DNA of 64,000 bases, taken from contig OX578135.1 in the NCBI GenBank assembly GCA_951213105.1, positions 160,323,250 through 160,387,249 of the forward strand, given 5' to 3'. Shown here piece after piece: positions 23,836 through 34,855 of this stretch. Below the pieces are notes generated by a model that worked only from the letters and a program-made list of their open reading frames with translations, searched no databases and was not told the DNA's origin. Within the stretch, counting starts at the first letter, position 1. The number at the start of each line of letters is the position of its first letter. The translations under genes and the position numbers were made by a program. Source of the DNA: Amaurobius ferox (Eukaryota; Arthropoda; Arachnida; Araneae; Amaurobiidae).

Positions 23836-24570
23836 GCGTGGCTCTCTGTGTAAAAGCAGTAAATATTTCATTCATACATTTTTATTTCATTCATCACAGT
23901 ACTACAATAGTTTATTCCATTTAAAAACTTAGATCCATGAAGGCCAAAGTAATTTAACTCTGTGCATAAAACTTCATCGAAGTCTGCATTAAATCGTCTG
24001 CTTCTCTATGTAAAATCAATGAATGTTTCATTCATATCATCTCTATTGCAGACTCCTGAACAAAATAATTTTGCGTTAAAAAAATTCAGCAATTCTTATT
24101 TCATTCAGTTTACATTCTCCATAAGTAAAAATTAGGTTTCGTTGTAGAAATAATCAAAATTTGATGATCATTTAAACTCAAATATATTGTAATTGTGCTA
24201 TTTCAGAATACAGATGCACAAAAATTAAGCAAAAATAAAGCGGTTTTAGGGCGGATATGACACTAAATATAAATTAAAAAGAATTTTAAAAATCACGATT
24301 TTGACACAAGATGGATGTCACATTTTATTTTGAAGTGGGTCACGTGATCTCGTAATATAATGGTCATGTGATTTTTTCATATATAGGGTTTAATTATTAT
24401 TTTAATTGTTATTTTAAAAAACTACTGAATATATTTTATTGAACATTTTTTTATATATTTTATGGGGTAATTTGAATATTTGTTAAAACTTTCGAAGCAA
24501 TTTGTGAATTTTAAATTCACTTAAAAATGTATTCTAGACGTAAAATATATTCTTATCGTATTTTAAACGT

Positions 24571-24648
24571 AAAAGTACAATTATAAAATATTATTTTATT
24601 ACATTATTTTTTTCCTGTAATAAAATAATATTTTACAATTGTACTTTT
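24571..24648. repeat. 78-bp near-perfect hairpin
   Basis: AAAAGTACAATT...TTATTACA (24571-24603) is inverted as TGTAATAA...AATTGTACTTTT (24616-24648). That is 33-bp arms with one mismatch and a 12-base loop. It could be a small foldback MITE or, less likely, a hairpin RNA precursor. Confidence 0.9.
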
Positions 24649-24800
24649 TTGGTGATATACTTACATTTTGAATCCGTTTAAAATATATTTTATATTTCTT
24701 GGATAATCGTCTGTTCATTTTCTAATTTTATATTTATTTATGCAAATTTGCTATGTTGCTGGTCTATATATGAACGACCCATATTTATTCTCCATGTAGC

Positions 24801-24850
24801 TACTGATGAAGAGAGTATTAACGCTCGAAAGCGCTCTTTCATTTTTAATA
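24801..24850 (+). ncRNA. Hammerhead-ribozyme-like motif
   Basis: CTGATGA is followed by GAGAG...CGCTC, a weak stem II with one mismatch, then GAAA, palindromic AGCGCT and C. This is the core order of the minimal type I hammerheads known from Penelope-like elements. Stem I is not convincing: the bases before CTGATGA do not pair with those after the predicted cleavage site. It is probably a decayed copy. Confidence 0.35.
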
Positions 24851-25690
24851 CTTTGTACGTCTTAGAAGGTATTTTATTAAAACTTCTTATATCTAAACAT
24901 CGTGGCCTTAATCTTATTTAGTTGAAATCAGACGTGACACCAACTTAGTTATGAATAAGTCATTTTTTATCGCCTAAAAAGTTTGCTAAAAGCGCCTAAT
25001 TTCAATTTATACAGTGTTAAATCAGTGCCCAAAAACATTATGCAGTGGATCTTATACATCATAATTTCGCTGTGAAAGTAATAACGCCATTGCATTAAAT
25101 AGAAAAGTCATGTACTGCCCACATCAGTCTGTATGGGAATATACACAGAAGCATACTTCGTCTATAATTAGATCGGTCCCGTATTATACTTGTATTCGTA
25201 TAAACTTTAATGTACATGGTGCTTTAATATAAACTTTAATGTACATAGTGCTTTAATATAAACTTTAATGTACATGGTCTCCAACGGCTGGTGTACTTTG
25301 CTTAATGTTCCGTTATAATCTCACAGCATAAGATGGGTGGTTTCAGTGGAGAACAGAAACCTTTCACATCACCATTGCAACGCTACGTTTTATATGCTTA
25401 TAAATTCAAATTTAAATGCAAAAACCAACAAAAACATTTTTAATGGGCGTTTAAAATAAATGGTTATAGAAGGTTTATTATTCCAAAAATAATTAATGAG
25501 GTTTGGCGCACTGAATAAATATCTCTTAATTTATTATGTAGGCGAAGTGACTCCATAAATCACTTACTTCGCATTTAGTGATTAGTAATTAATGAAAATA
25601 TTTAATAAATATTTCATCTTTTAAACTTTTCTGGAAGTTAAGATTTCGAAGTCGCTGGTTTATTATTTTGTCCAAAGTAAATGTAGCACT
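24851..25690. other. No gene seen; 29-bp tandem triplet at 25200-25280
   Basis: ATAAACTTTAATGTACATGG TGCTTTAAT is repeated about three times at 25200-25280. The rest is unassigned. Confidence 0.55.
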
Positions 25691-25694
25691 AACC

Positions 25695-25803
25695 GGAGCA
25701 TAATATCAAAGACGGCGACGATTTAAACTTCAGATCTTTGCCGGAGTTTACGCTCTATCCATTGAGCTACTGAGGCTATGGTCTTCTATTTGAAGTGGAC
25801 TGT
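25695..25803 (-). mobile_element. tRNA-derived SINE, family S2, diverged copy
   Basis: On the minus strand ACAGTCCACTTCAAATAGAA precedes CTCAGTAGCTCAATGGATAG AGCG, a good A-box region. The B box is degraded. The leader AGTCCACTT matches the copies near 4.2 kb and 63.0 kb. Confidence 0.55.
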
Positions 25804-27200
25804 AGATTATCTTTTATATTTCAAATCAAAGTGCAACTTCTGAGATGAGTATTATCCTTATTCCTCTGATTCTTTTGTACATTATACTATAAGTTTCGCT
25901 GTAACTTTCTTGAAGTGAAAATTATATAGTCCTCGAAAGTATTTCCCAGATTTCTGTATTTTCATGAAATTGGGTATGCTTATTTTAATAGCTAACAACA
26001 ATTAGCTATTAATTTTTAGCACAATTTAGTTATAAGAAAACTCTAAGGTGTGCTATTGTTTTCCCACAATGCCATGGTTAATCTGCATTGGAAGTCTGTA
26101 ATACACCACATGATATTAATATTTTAACTGCACGGGTGTCCAAAATTAGATTTACATGCCCAAAAACACGGATTTCTCAATAACTGTTTAATATAATTAA
26201 ATGAATTTTTGGGGATAATGCATAGCGTTATAACACATAAATACAAACTGAAAAATCGAATATGCGTGCATATACAAAGCAAATTATGAAACACGTTACC
26301 ATTTCCAGCAGCCACTAAACGATCCGGCAGCTCGCCACCACAAAGATTCATTCCAAATGATACCTTGGAGCCATAAAAAACTGAGTATAGATAAAAATCG
26401 AAATCAAATCCTGAATTTCAGGAGTTCGCAAGGAAACATACTTCATACACAGCGCTTACTTCGCTTACTTTTATGCATGTAAAGATAAGTTTGGACACCA
26501 GTGTATATCATTTCACTAAATTTCTTATCAAATGATTCCAAATATTAAGATTGCTCTTCCATTGCAGATAACTCCATCTATAGACTGATTTTGTACTTAT
26601 TATGTTCTCTCTGCGGTGGCAGCAATAAAATTTGCTATGTGCCACAAATTTGCGAACCTTTATGAGTGCAACAATTTCATTTTACCCACTTAGCCGGCCT
26701 CGAATTTCTTCAGAATTGAGCTCAGACTTCAAGGCTGCAACGGTCAAGTCGGGTTCTGTGACTATGGTTCAAAATGTGTTTTCTGAAGACTGCGCTGCAT
26801 CAGAATATGAACACGATTTTAGAGAACATTATTTTTCATACAAATATTTTACGTATAGTAAAATGTTAATATGCGGGATATAATTATCGTAGATGAACAA
26901 AAAAAAATAGATCTTGAAATATGAGTTCCACCTCATCTTTATTGTTCTTGTTTAGCGTAAGGTGACATACAAATCACATTACAAAGCTTGCTTTCCTACT
27001 AACATTTCTCTGTGAACTTGTTCCAATTTGTCAGGATTCAATAAACTGTTCGTCGTGTTTGTTTGATGCTTCGGATCATTAGTTACGCTTTTGATGCTTG
27101 TCCTTGAAAGTTCAACATCTTTGCTCAGCATGATCGGTGTGACGGTAAGTCACGGAGACATGAAGATATCTCGTCCATCCCATTTTTCAATCACGCAATC
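25804..27200. other. No gene seen
   Basis: AT-rich unassigned DNA. The open frame at 26632-26883 has no domain I recognise. Confidence 0.5.
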
Positions 27201-27224
27201 AATAAATAATGAATGCGCAATTAA

Positions 27225-27529
27225 CCTTTTGCTTACGGGTGGGACAGCGTGCATCCCAAACGAAGAACCTCCCCAAAAGACATCAGGTATTTGACATACC
27301 CTATCCCAAACAGTTCAATTCCCCTTTACAGGCATTGGCGTCCGTCCATCCCAAACGAAGAACCTCTCAAAAAGAGAGGTATTTGACATACTCTATCCCA
27401 AATAGTTCGATCCCCTTTTGCAGAGCCTGCGAAGGGTGATCGGACTGTTTGGGATAGGGTATGTCAAATACCTGTCTTTTTGGGAGATTCTTCGTTTGGG
27501 ATGGACGCTGTCCCACCCGTAAGAAAAGA
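27225..27529. mobile_element. piggyBac-like foldback MITE, family M, copy 3
   Basis: TTAA at 27221-27224 and 27530-27533 bounds inverted ends CCTTTTGCTTACGGGTGGGA and the inverse of TCTTTTCTTACGGGTGGGA. The left arm is present in two tandem versions (27225-27338 and 27346-27424), and the right arm is a single inverted copy (27437-27529). It is non-coding. Outside the TTAA the flanks AATGAATGCGCAA and TTGCGCATTCATT are perfect inverses, so the insertion site was itself palindromic. Confidence 0.8.
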
Positions 27530-27559
27530 TTAATTGCGCATTCATTCGAAACAGCTCAT

Positions 27560-27865
27560 TTATTGGTAATATAGAAGGTCAATCGTAGAGGTAATTTTAC
27601 ATTGGGGCAACCGCATGCGGTGTGGTCGCATGCTGCAGGTTGCTTACTTTCTGAAGGTGATAGCAAAGTCGCGTGCGATTGCAAAGTCGCATGCTTGAAA
27701 ATGCCGAGTCCTGATCTATACTACTAATACACGCAAGGGTAGGTAAGTATGCATTAAGCCACTTTAGTGATTTAAGATACATTTTCGGAGTAGCAAACTG
27801 TTTCTCTCTTAAAGGGAATATATTGATATGTACGTGAACGCTGATACTGACGTGTGGAGAGCGCA
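27560..27865. other. No gene seen
   Basis: Unassigned sequence with a few short direct repeats (GCATGCGG/GTCGCATGC). Confidence 0.45.
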
Positions 27866-27881
27866 GATAGTATTGAGGTGT

Positions 27882-28034
27882 TGTTGTTGTTGAGACCTAG
27901 ACAATCTGACCTATCAGAAAAGTGTAAGGTAACAGTTTGGACGGTCGGGAAGTGCCACCCAATTTAGACCGGAACCCATTACGGGAAGGCATCCGCAGAG
28001 ATCGTACCCTCCTTCCCCTACCACCAACCTCTCG
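27882..28034 (-). mobile_element. 5'-truncated SINE S1 with 16-bp target duplication
   Basis: GATAGTATTGAGGTGT is present at 27866-27881 and 28035-28050. The body on the minus strand runs from CCGAGAGGTTGGTGGTAGGG to GATTGTCTAGGTCTC(AAC)n; the tRNA head is absent, as in incomplete reverse transcription. Confidence 0.88.
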
Positions 28035-28204
28035 GATAGTATTGAGGTGTGAGTATAGCGTTCAAAGAATTAAAAAAGATTAGTAGGTAATTAAAAAAAA
28101 CAGCCCAAAATTTAATTTTATATCATTTGAACTGTTCCGATCAATTCCAACAGATTTACACGCTTCGAGTAACATGAAACTACTATTTTTATCGTTGGGT
28201 CTGT

Positions 28205-28411
28205 GCGTGTATATCTGCATATATTCATTCTAGCTGAAAAACTAACTACTAAATTTCATGAAATTTAGTAGCTAATTAAGTTAAAGTCCCTTGTGCATTA
28301 CTCTGATTAAATTTTATTACAATTTGGAAGAATAAAACCTGCCGTTTTTTTTTTTTTAGAAATGACCCCGCAAAAATCCTCTGAAAACTAAAATAAATAT
28401 AACTTAATCTG
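28205..28411 (+). mobile_element. Helentron-like family A fragment, left of a MITE
   Basis: CATTCTAGCTGAAAAACTAA and AATAAAACCTGCCG...AAATGACCCCGCAAAAATCC match the centre of family A. The continuation lies after the MITE, at 28973-29085. Confidence 0.55.
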
Positions 28412-28972
28412 TCAGTGGCGGCTCGTGAATTCAGGAATGGGTGAGGGGCGCGACAGTCCAGTGGTTACCGCGCGAGAATTGCACTCGGGCGACCCGGGTT
28501 CGATTCCCGCCACTGCCAAATCTGCCGCCGTGTTCACTCGGAGTACGATCACGTTAAACATATGGGTCCGTAAGTCCTTCCGAGAGGTTGGTGTGGTGGT
28601 AGGGGAAGGAGGATGCGATCCCTGTGGATGCCTCCCTCACTGGGTTCCGGGCTAAATTAGGTGGCATTTCCCCGCCGCCCAAACAGATACCTTATATATT
28701 TCTGGTAGGTCGGACGGTCTGGGTCGAAGAAGAAGAAGAAGAAGGAGGAATGGGTGAAGCAGATTCAGCGGCGGGATTCCCCATCCTCCACGACAACGAA
28801 CATTTTCAAAACACATCATGCTACTAGCACAAATGTTATCAAATATTATCTAAAAATAGCCAAACGAGTTTGGAAAATTTGCTAAATAATAATAATAACC
28901 CATTCAGTCGATAACTTTAAGTGAAGCAGCGCTTATTCTGCGTCACCTGCTTCACTTCACGAGTCGCCTCTG
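28412..28972. mobile_element. hAT-like MITE (CAGTGGCGGCTCGTG ends) carrying a SINE
   Basis: CAGTGGCGGCTCGTGAA at the left is matched by the inverse of CAGAGGCGACTCGTGAA at the right. The inner parts (GAATGGGTGAAGCAG versus GTGAAGCAGGTGA) are also related. The body is non-coding and is split by a full SINE S1. No clean 8-bp duplication was seen. Confidence 0.6.
28445..28745 (+). mobile_element. Full-length tRNA-derived SINE S1
   Basis: AGGAATGGGTGA at 28433-28444 and 28746-28757 is a perfect 12-bp target duplication. The head has CAGTCCAGTGGTTACCGCG (A-box region) and GGTTCGATTCC (28497-28507, exact B box). The body GTCCTTCCGAGAGGTTGGTG ... CTGGGTTCCGG leads to GTCGGACGGTCTGGGTC and a (GAA)n tail. 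This is one of the two best copies for defining the 5S-less form. Confidence 0.9.
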
Positions 28973-29085
28973 TAACGTATTCATTAAAAGATTGTTTTAT
29001 ACCTAATATTTTATGACAAAACGAGTAAAACTACTCCCATTACGCTGGGATAAAGCGTTTTCGAGATATTTCAGTTATTTGGACT
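28973..29085 (+). mobile_element. Helentron-like family A fragment, right of the MITE
   Basis: TTCATTAAAAGATTGTTTTA and CCCATTACGCTGGGATAAAG CGTTTTCGAGATATTT continue family A in the correct order and strand after 28205-28411. Confidence 0.55.
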
Positions 29086-29637
29086 TTTGGAGGTGGATAG
29101 CGCCATTTTAAATTCTGCGCCAAGTTGCAAAATATATAACACTAAATTATTATAAAACTGCATATTTGATATGAATTAGAATAAGCATCTATACCGTTTG
29201 TTATTTTGTGCAATAAAATCTAAATGCATATAAAAAGAGAAAAAAAGTGATTGGCTCTAGTGAAATTCATATGCTACTCACAACAGTTTTTTTATGATTT
29301 CAAACAATATCCTCAGAGTCATAAGCTACATCCCATCGCCGATCATATTTGTCTTTGTCTCAAACAATTTCTGCTCTCTTTGGCATACAACTTTGACATA
29401 CCCATATCGACCACCAAATGCGCATCATCGGCGATCCGGCATATATTTTGGATAATACTCCTAGCAAGGATATCTTTCGTCTCGCATATTGCTGATAGAC
29501 GGAGGGGGGTGGGGGTAGGAAAGAGGGTGGTCCCAAATGAATGCCCTGAGAAAGCTTCTATGGAAACAGTGTGTAATAAAGTTTGCTTTATTAGAAGCTC
29601 AGTTAGATGTCTAAATAAAGTTTGCTTTTTTTTTTTC
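29086..29637. other. No gene seen
   Basis: Unassigned. Overlapping open frames at 29251-29658 (plus) and 29343-29639 (minus) have no recognisable domains. Confidence 0.45.
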
Positions 29638-30280
29638 ACTTTGTCATACTCTATGTGATATAGTATGGAGAAAGTATTGTTTCCACTAAAATTTTTGAAT
29701 TCAAGATTATGATTTAGGACCTCCTGAACATGTTTTGACTATTTTTGGAGTGATGCCCGTCTGTCTGTGGTCGATTTCTTGTGTACACTGCCATAAATAT
29801 GAATGGAATTTCACGAAACTTTGTATCCGACAAATTTGTTATCGTAACAAATCTGGAACTGGATAGAATTTTTTTTTAATTCGAGCGAAAACTTTGAAAT
29901 TTATTCGAAATTGTATATTGTTTTAATATGGCAGCATTGAACAAAATTTAACGTAATTATGCATAAAATGAGTCATTCATGGCTCAATGATCATGAAACT
30001 TAATAGTTTCAATCATTGTTGTGAAAAATAGCCGTGATGCAATTTTTTGCGTTCGTGAGGTCATTAGCGTCCCTCGAGGAGGAGGGATTTATCCCCCGGG
30101 TAGGGGGGGGGGCACATTTTTAAGTATGGTATCAATCGAAATATTTTTTCAAGGCCTTTAATGTGAAGATCCCACAATACTGATTTTGCAAAAATGTTCT
30201 TGTGAAATTTGAAAAACACCCTCAAGCTACTTAAAAATTGTATGAGAAAGTCGCATTAAGTCACACTTTAATTAATTTTT
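29638..30280 (+). mobile_element. Helentron-like element, family C copy 2
   Basis: The 5' end ACTTTGTCATAC folds on GTATGGAGAAAGTATTG. TGTTTTGACTATTTTTGGAG and CGTCTGTCTGTGGTCG follow. The 3' end has GTATGAGAAAGTCGCATTAA GTCAC (from about 30240). The terminal and subterminal 12-mers are inverses with one mismatch. Confidence 0.75.
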
Positions 30281-31635
30281 CACTCGCATTTACTGAAATA
30301 AGTTTGAATCAAATAACGCCAATGTGTATAATGCAGGGTTCGTGCTAAAGTACCCAATAACATGGTAAGGAAAGGTGCGTATACATTTGGTCTATCTAGC
30401 CTGAAGTGGCCGTACCCGATCAAGTAAAAGAGATTGCAGCGCCCTTTTAGCGTAGAATGTAAAAAATGATGAACTCAGTAGCATAGCGAGATAGACGGGA
30501 AAACGCCCATTACAAAGTTGTAGAACATTATCTAGTGAGTAAGATGCATCACCGAAATCGAACGAAATGCGTATATGACGGGTAATAAATGCTCCTTTAA
30601 AGTATCGTATCATCGGGGCCTCTAACACGGTGACACTTGCAATGTTTGTCAAAAGACATGGGCCTATTTTTTCTAGAATTCAAATATGCATTGTGTCTGA
30701 AGGGCGGCATTTTAAATAAGTTTTACACTACATTTCTGTTCATGTAAATGTTGTTTATTACACCACTTCTGAATAGGATAGCCACTCTCCAATAACTCTA
30801 TTATGTGAAATAAATACCTCCTACAGCAATTTTAGCATCGAATTCTACCCATTAGATAATGCTCTGCATCTTTGCAATTATCTTTGTCTATCTTAGTTAG
30901 CTGCAGAGTTCGTTATTCTAACTTCTTAAATTCTTCGCTAGGGGGTGATGCAGTACCTTTTATTCGATCGATCTTGTCCACTTTACTATGGATAGACCTA
31001 ACGTGCATATTCATCGAACTTTTCATATAAATGTTTTTGGTGTTCTTAAGAATTTTCCTATGAACCCTGTATATCGATTAACAGGGCCTTTTCCGACATA
31101 TCGACCACCGACGCATTATTGAGCCGAACTCCGCTAAGTTACTTCATATTATCCGTAATGCACGTGGCTGTTGGGGATAATGATCTGTATACAAAGAAGC
31201 ATTTGGGGATAATATACTCTATACAAAGAGTGTCTCTTTCTCTCCATATTAACGCTGATAAGTAAAGCTACGGACAGATGGAGTGACTATGGTCCGGAAA
31301 CGCACGCTTTGTGGTTGTTTCCATGGAAACGTTGAACACTTAGTAATCGTCAAAATATTCCTATGAAGAATTGGATATGTTTCCTTTGTCTCCCAATGAA
31401 TGATCTAATACTGCGATCAATGATATTTTCACAAACAGGGAAACGTCCAGAGGCATTGCCCAAATCGCCCTATAGCGCGGGTGGGGGAGGGGTGCGTTTC
31501 TAAATGTCGGAATCACACTGTGAGTGCAGTAACCCGCACCAAAGGACCAATTTCATGCTTGTTAGCGTACATTAATACCGACTAATTGATGACAGCGCTG
31601 ACAGTGAGAAAACTTGCTAAGTATTGCAAATTTGC
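30281..31635. other. No gene seen
   Basis: Unassigned sequence of mixed composition, without a sustained open frame or recognised repeat. Confidence 0.45.
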
Positions 31636-31659
31636 TAACCTCTATGGTGGCCATAGAGG

Positions 31660-32034
31660 CAGGACCTGATTAACGCACGGACCTCCGATGCCTAAATTTT
31701 AAGGGCCCCCTAAATTTTTATGTGGTTAAGAATTGAAGTAGAAATAATTTTTTAATTAATTTAAAACTGATAATAATAGTCTTTATTTTAAATTATAAAA
31801 TATGTTAATAGTTTTAAATCTTATACTTCCTTTAAAGTCTTAATATGCTAATTACTTTAGTTAATTAGTAAAAAGTTTGGAAGTTTTCTACGTGTACAAA
31901 AAGGCCTTCGGAGCTGTGATCCTAAACCCCAGTCAATTTGATACGTGTTGATGTTTTGCATGTGTTTGGTATGCGTATGGGGGCCCCAAATTAACACCGG
32001 GCTCTGGGCCCCACTTTGTCTTGATCAGGCCCTG
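31660..32034. mobile_element. hAT-like MITE, 375 bp
   Basis: The left end is CAGGACCTGATTAA and the right end TTGATCAGGCCCTG, inverted with few changes. Flanks CATAGAGG (31652-31659) and CCTGGAGG (32035-32042) agree at 6 of 8 positions, the length expected of a hAT duplication. Subterminal GGGCCCCC and GGGGGCCCC runs are typical of such elements. It is non-coding and AT-rich inside. Confidence 0.7.
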
Positions 32035-32042
32035 CCTGGAGG

Positions 32043-33150
32043 TCACCATGAATCATTAACCTTTAGAGTGACGCCGCATATGGAGACCGCATGGTCGATC
32101 ACCATAGATTTAACAAAGTAAAATAACTCCCGCATAATGGTTTGAATTCATATTTCGTTAAATATACTTATAAAAAAATCTGCATATTTGACAGTTATTC
32201 TATTTATTTTACGCGTATGTTAACACAGACGTGTACCTTTACTTGTACTAGTGTTTTGACGAATAAAACTCTGAATTTCCTTTTGAAACCATATAAGTTT
32301 CCGCTTAGAAAAATTTACATTAAAAACGAGACAAAATACCGGCTGTGTTCTTGTTGCCAAAAACCATCATCTGAAAAACAGAACTGTCTGGGGCACTCCG
32401 TGTACCACAGTAAAACTACTGTCCACGCTGAGGAAATAGAGTCCAGTATCAGATCGAATACCCGCGATTATCTGCGGGTAACTCTATTTGCGAGTCGGGT
32501 TCGGATCGAGTTTCCTTTACTTTTCAATTTGCGAGCCGGGATTACTTTACTTCTCAAGCTGCGGGTCTGTTGCGGGTTTACACGCAAAAATTATTTTTTT
32601 TAGCTTATACGATTATCACATTTCTTTTATGATAGTAACTGGATAAAAACGTAAAGAAATTATAAACGTTAAACAGCAGAAAATATTGCATATGCTTTAT
32701 AGTAGTTATTTAATATCTACTGAATTTCATTTAATATGATTTAATATCTACTGAATTTGAAATTCAATTGCGGGTAGCGGGACAGGTGTTCGGACCACAC
32801 GCTGCGGGTTTGGATCGGGTTGCGAGTCGACACGTTCCCTGTTACGGTCTGGGGTCGGGTTTGCAGGTTGGCAATTTTCTTTATTGCGGGTGTGGGTCGG
32901 ATCGAACCCGTCACTCACAATACTCAATCTGGAACTCATGAGTGCCTTACATGCCTTCTTATGAAACGCTATATCTGCCAACACACGGGCTTACTGAAAT
33001 TTCAAAGTGAAACATGGGACAGGAAAGAGCCCCATGTTTATATCAAACGATCAACTTAGTGGATTTTGCAAAGCCCCTGTTCATCTGAAATGTACGGGAT
33101 CGAAATAACTTACTTTCTGTGAATTCTTGGGCCTCCGCGGAGTGAACCCG
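32043..33150. other. No host gene; GCGGGT-rich patches 32450-32580 and 32765-32910
   Basis: Two patches carry many copies of GCGGGT/GAGTCGGGT-like words, arranged as in the subterminal regions of some hAT non-autonomous elements. A microRNA or gene is not suggested. The boundaries cannot be set. Confidence 0.35.
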
Positions 33151-33275
33151 AATTGCACAATAAATGTGATGGGTGTCTTATCAAAAAACATCATTGTAAT
33201 TGGACTTGTTCCCTTTGGTATTACTGATACATAAATATATCCTCTCGCTATAACCACTGGACTATCCTGGCCCCA
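33150..33275 (-). mobile_element. Possible tRNA-like SINE remnant
   Basis: On the minus strand GGCCAGGATAGTCCAGTGGT TATAGCG resembles the S1 A-box region. The sequence after it diverges and no B box is recognised. Confidence 0.35.
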
Positions 33276-33450
33276 ATTTGCAATATACTTAAAATGCTAT
33301 GAATAAGATTTGTCAGTTTTTAATCGAGCTCCCGATGTTACATTTTCTTATTCACCAACTTGGCTCGGATTCGAACTCGCGACCGAGTGTCGTTTCCTTT
33401 CGGTCACCATTTACGCTAGTGATTTCACGCATTTTGGGGGCGTCTCCTAT

Positions 33451-33693
33451 CGTGGCGGCTCGTGCATAGGCACTGCGTCACTGCGGGAGCGACAGTGCTC
33501 TCTCTTCCTCGCAGCCTGGGGTGCAGCTTCCTACTTGCGCATGCGCACAACAGTCAAGCACCACGCCGCTGGAACTGTGAAGCGTGGTGTTTGACTGTTG
33601 GGCGCATGCGCACATAGAAAGCTGCACTCGAGGCTGTAAGAGAGAGAGAGCACTGTCACTCCCGCAGTGCCGCAGTGCCTATGCACGAGCAGC
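33451..33693. mobile_element. 240-bp palindromic foldback element
   Basis: GGCTCGTGCATAGGCACTGC ... GTGCTCTCTC ... TGCGCATGCGCA ... GTCAAGCACCACGC is followed, after about 14 bp, by its inverse through GCGTGGTGTTTGACTGTTG, TGCGCATGCGCA, GAGAGAGCACTGTCACTCCC and GTGCCTATGCACGAGCAGCC. Arms are about 115 bp each. The outer word (T)GGCGGCTCGTG resembles the ends of the MITE at 28412, so the two may be related. The GC content is far above the surroundings. Confidence 0.85.
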
Positions 33694-34840
33694 CACTGCG
33701 GGCTATCCTACCGCGAGATACCTCTATTTTTACTTCTTCTTTCTTCTTCGACCGCGAGTTACATATAACAAGCTGCTTGATACCTTTATTTAATATTGTA
33801 TATCATGTCTAAAGACGCTTTTATTTTTCAGATTTATTCCAGACAACAGCCTGATCGAATTTTTATGTTATAAATAAAACGTTTTTCGTCCAAATTGGAA
33901 TGTCTCGCACCATTCAAAATGCTAATCCGATTAAACATCAGAATTTAATGCTAGCAAAGTATTTAAATATATCAGTAGTATATAGCGAGCCATTCTCATT
34001 TCCGAATCATTCTTTTCTAAAAGATTTCGAAACCTATTTAAAGAATCAATCCATGCCACCCGCGGATATCAGTTTCTCTGTATCTTGAATTTTTAATGAA
34101 ACTGCTGTTCTTATTGAATTGCCAGTTTGTGCAGAAAGTTTGCCCGTAACATTCAGAATTTCCATTCCAAATCCCTTTCTTATTGGATTCTGCTGCAAGA
34201 ATATTTATAACTTTCAAGGAATGCACAATATGCTCTTTTCAACCGTCGTTTCTCGTTTAAATTTAGATATCAAGTTTTATCGCAATTTACAGTCAAAGTT
34301 TATGTCGTTAAGGTTATACACTTATTTAGGATTGAATGGTAAGATGTAGATGAAAATTTCAAATCGCGGAATACAAGCGATTTTGCCTCGAAATTATATT
34401 AAGTATAGATATTGGGGACAATTTCGTAGGGAAATGATGCGATTAATTTCCTTGAATGAGTTAAAAATATGGGATATCATCATTTTATCCTTTTTATCGC
34501 TCTATCATCTTTTTGCACGAGCATGCAAAGCAATTCATTGAGTGAATTTATTTACAAATTTTGCACTATTTAAAGGGACAATTACAAGTCTACACTTATA
34601 AGACGCGTCAGACGATATGTATGCGTGTGTTAGGCTGTCTTTCTGTGGGATTGAAAATTGGATTTATGGATCTTGGGAGTGAAAGTTATCGAAGTGAAAA
34701 TTAAAAAATATTTATAAAGTTTTTATTTATTTAAAACCCAAAAAACTTTAACACTGTGCTGTCCGGATTTTCACCGTTTGGGCACCTTAGTTTATGAATA
34801 AAAATTTGTTATGGTATTGTCTATGTGTGTGTTCGTCTGC
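33694..34840. other. No gene seen
   Basis: AT-rich unassigned DNA; several short open frames without recognisable domains. Confidence 0.45.
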
Positions 34841-34855
34841 AGATATTTATATTCC

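Larger units (their letters stand above)
23248..24535 (-). mobile_element. Helentron-like element, family D copy 2b, opposite strand
   Basis: The minus-strand 3' end is GTTGAAAGTGTTTCATAATC then AATGCTTTATGCATGATTGATC (23251-23290). The order of body blocks is the reverse of D3, up to AAATTTTAAATTCACTTAA near 24520, where the 5' part is missing. It is interrupted by the 5S-tRNA chimeric SINE. With D2a it makes an inverted pair around the minisatellite. Confidence 0.65.

Noticed and set aside
32142..32603. 153-residue open frame
   Set aside because: No domain recognised; its end falls in GCGGGT-rich repeat DNA. Not enough support for a gene.
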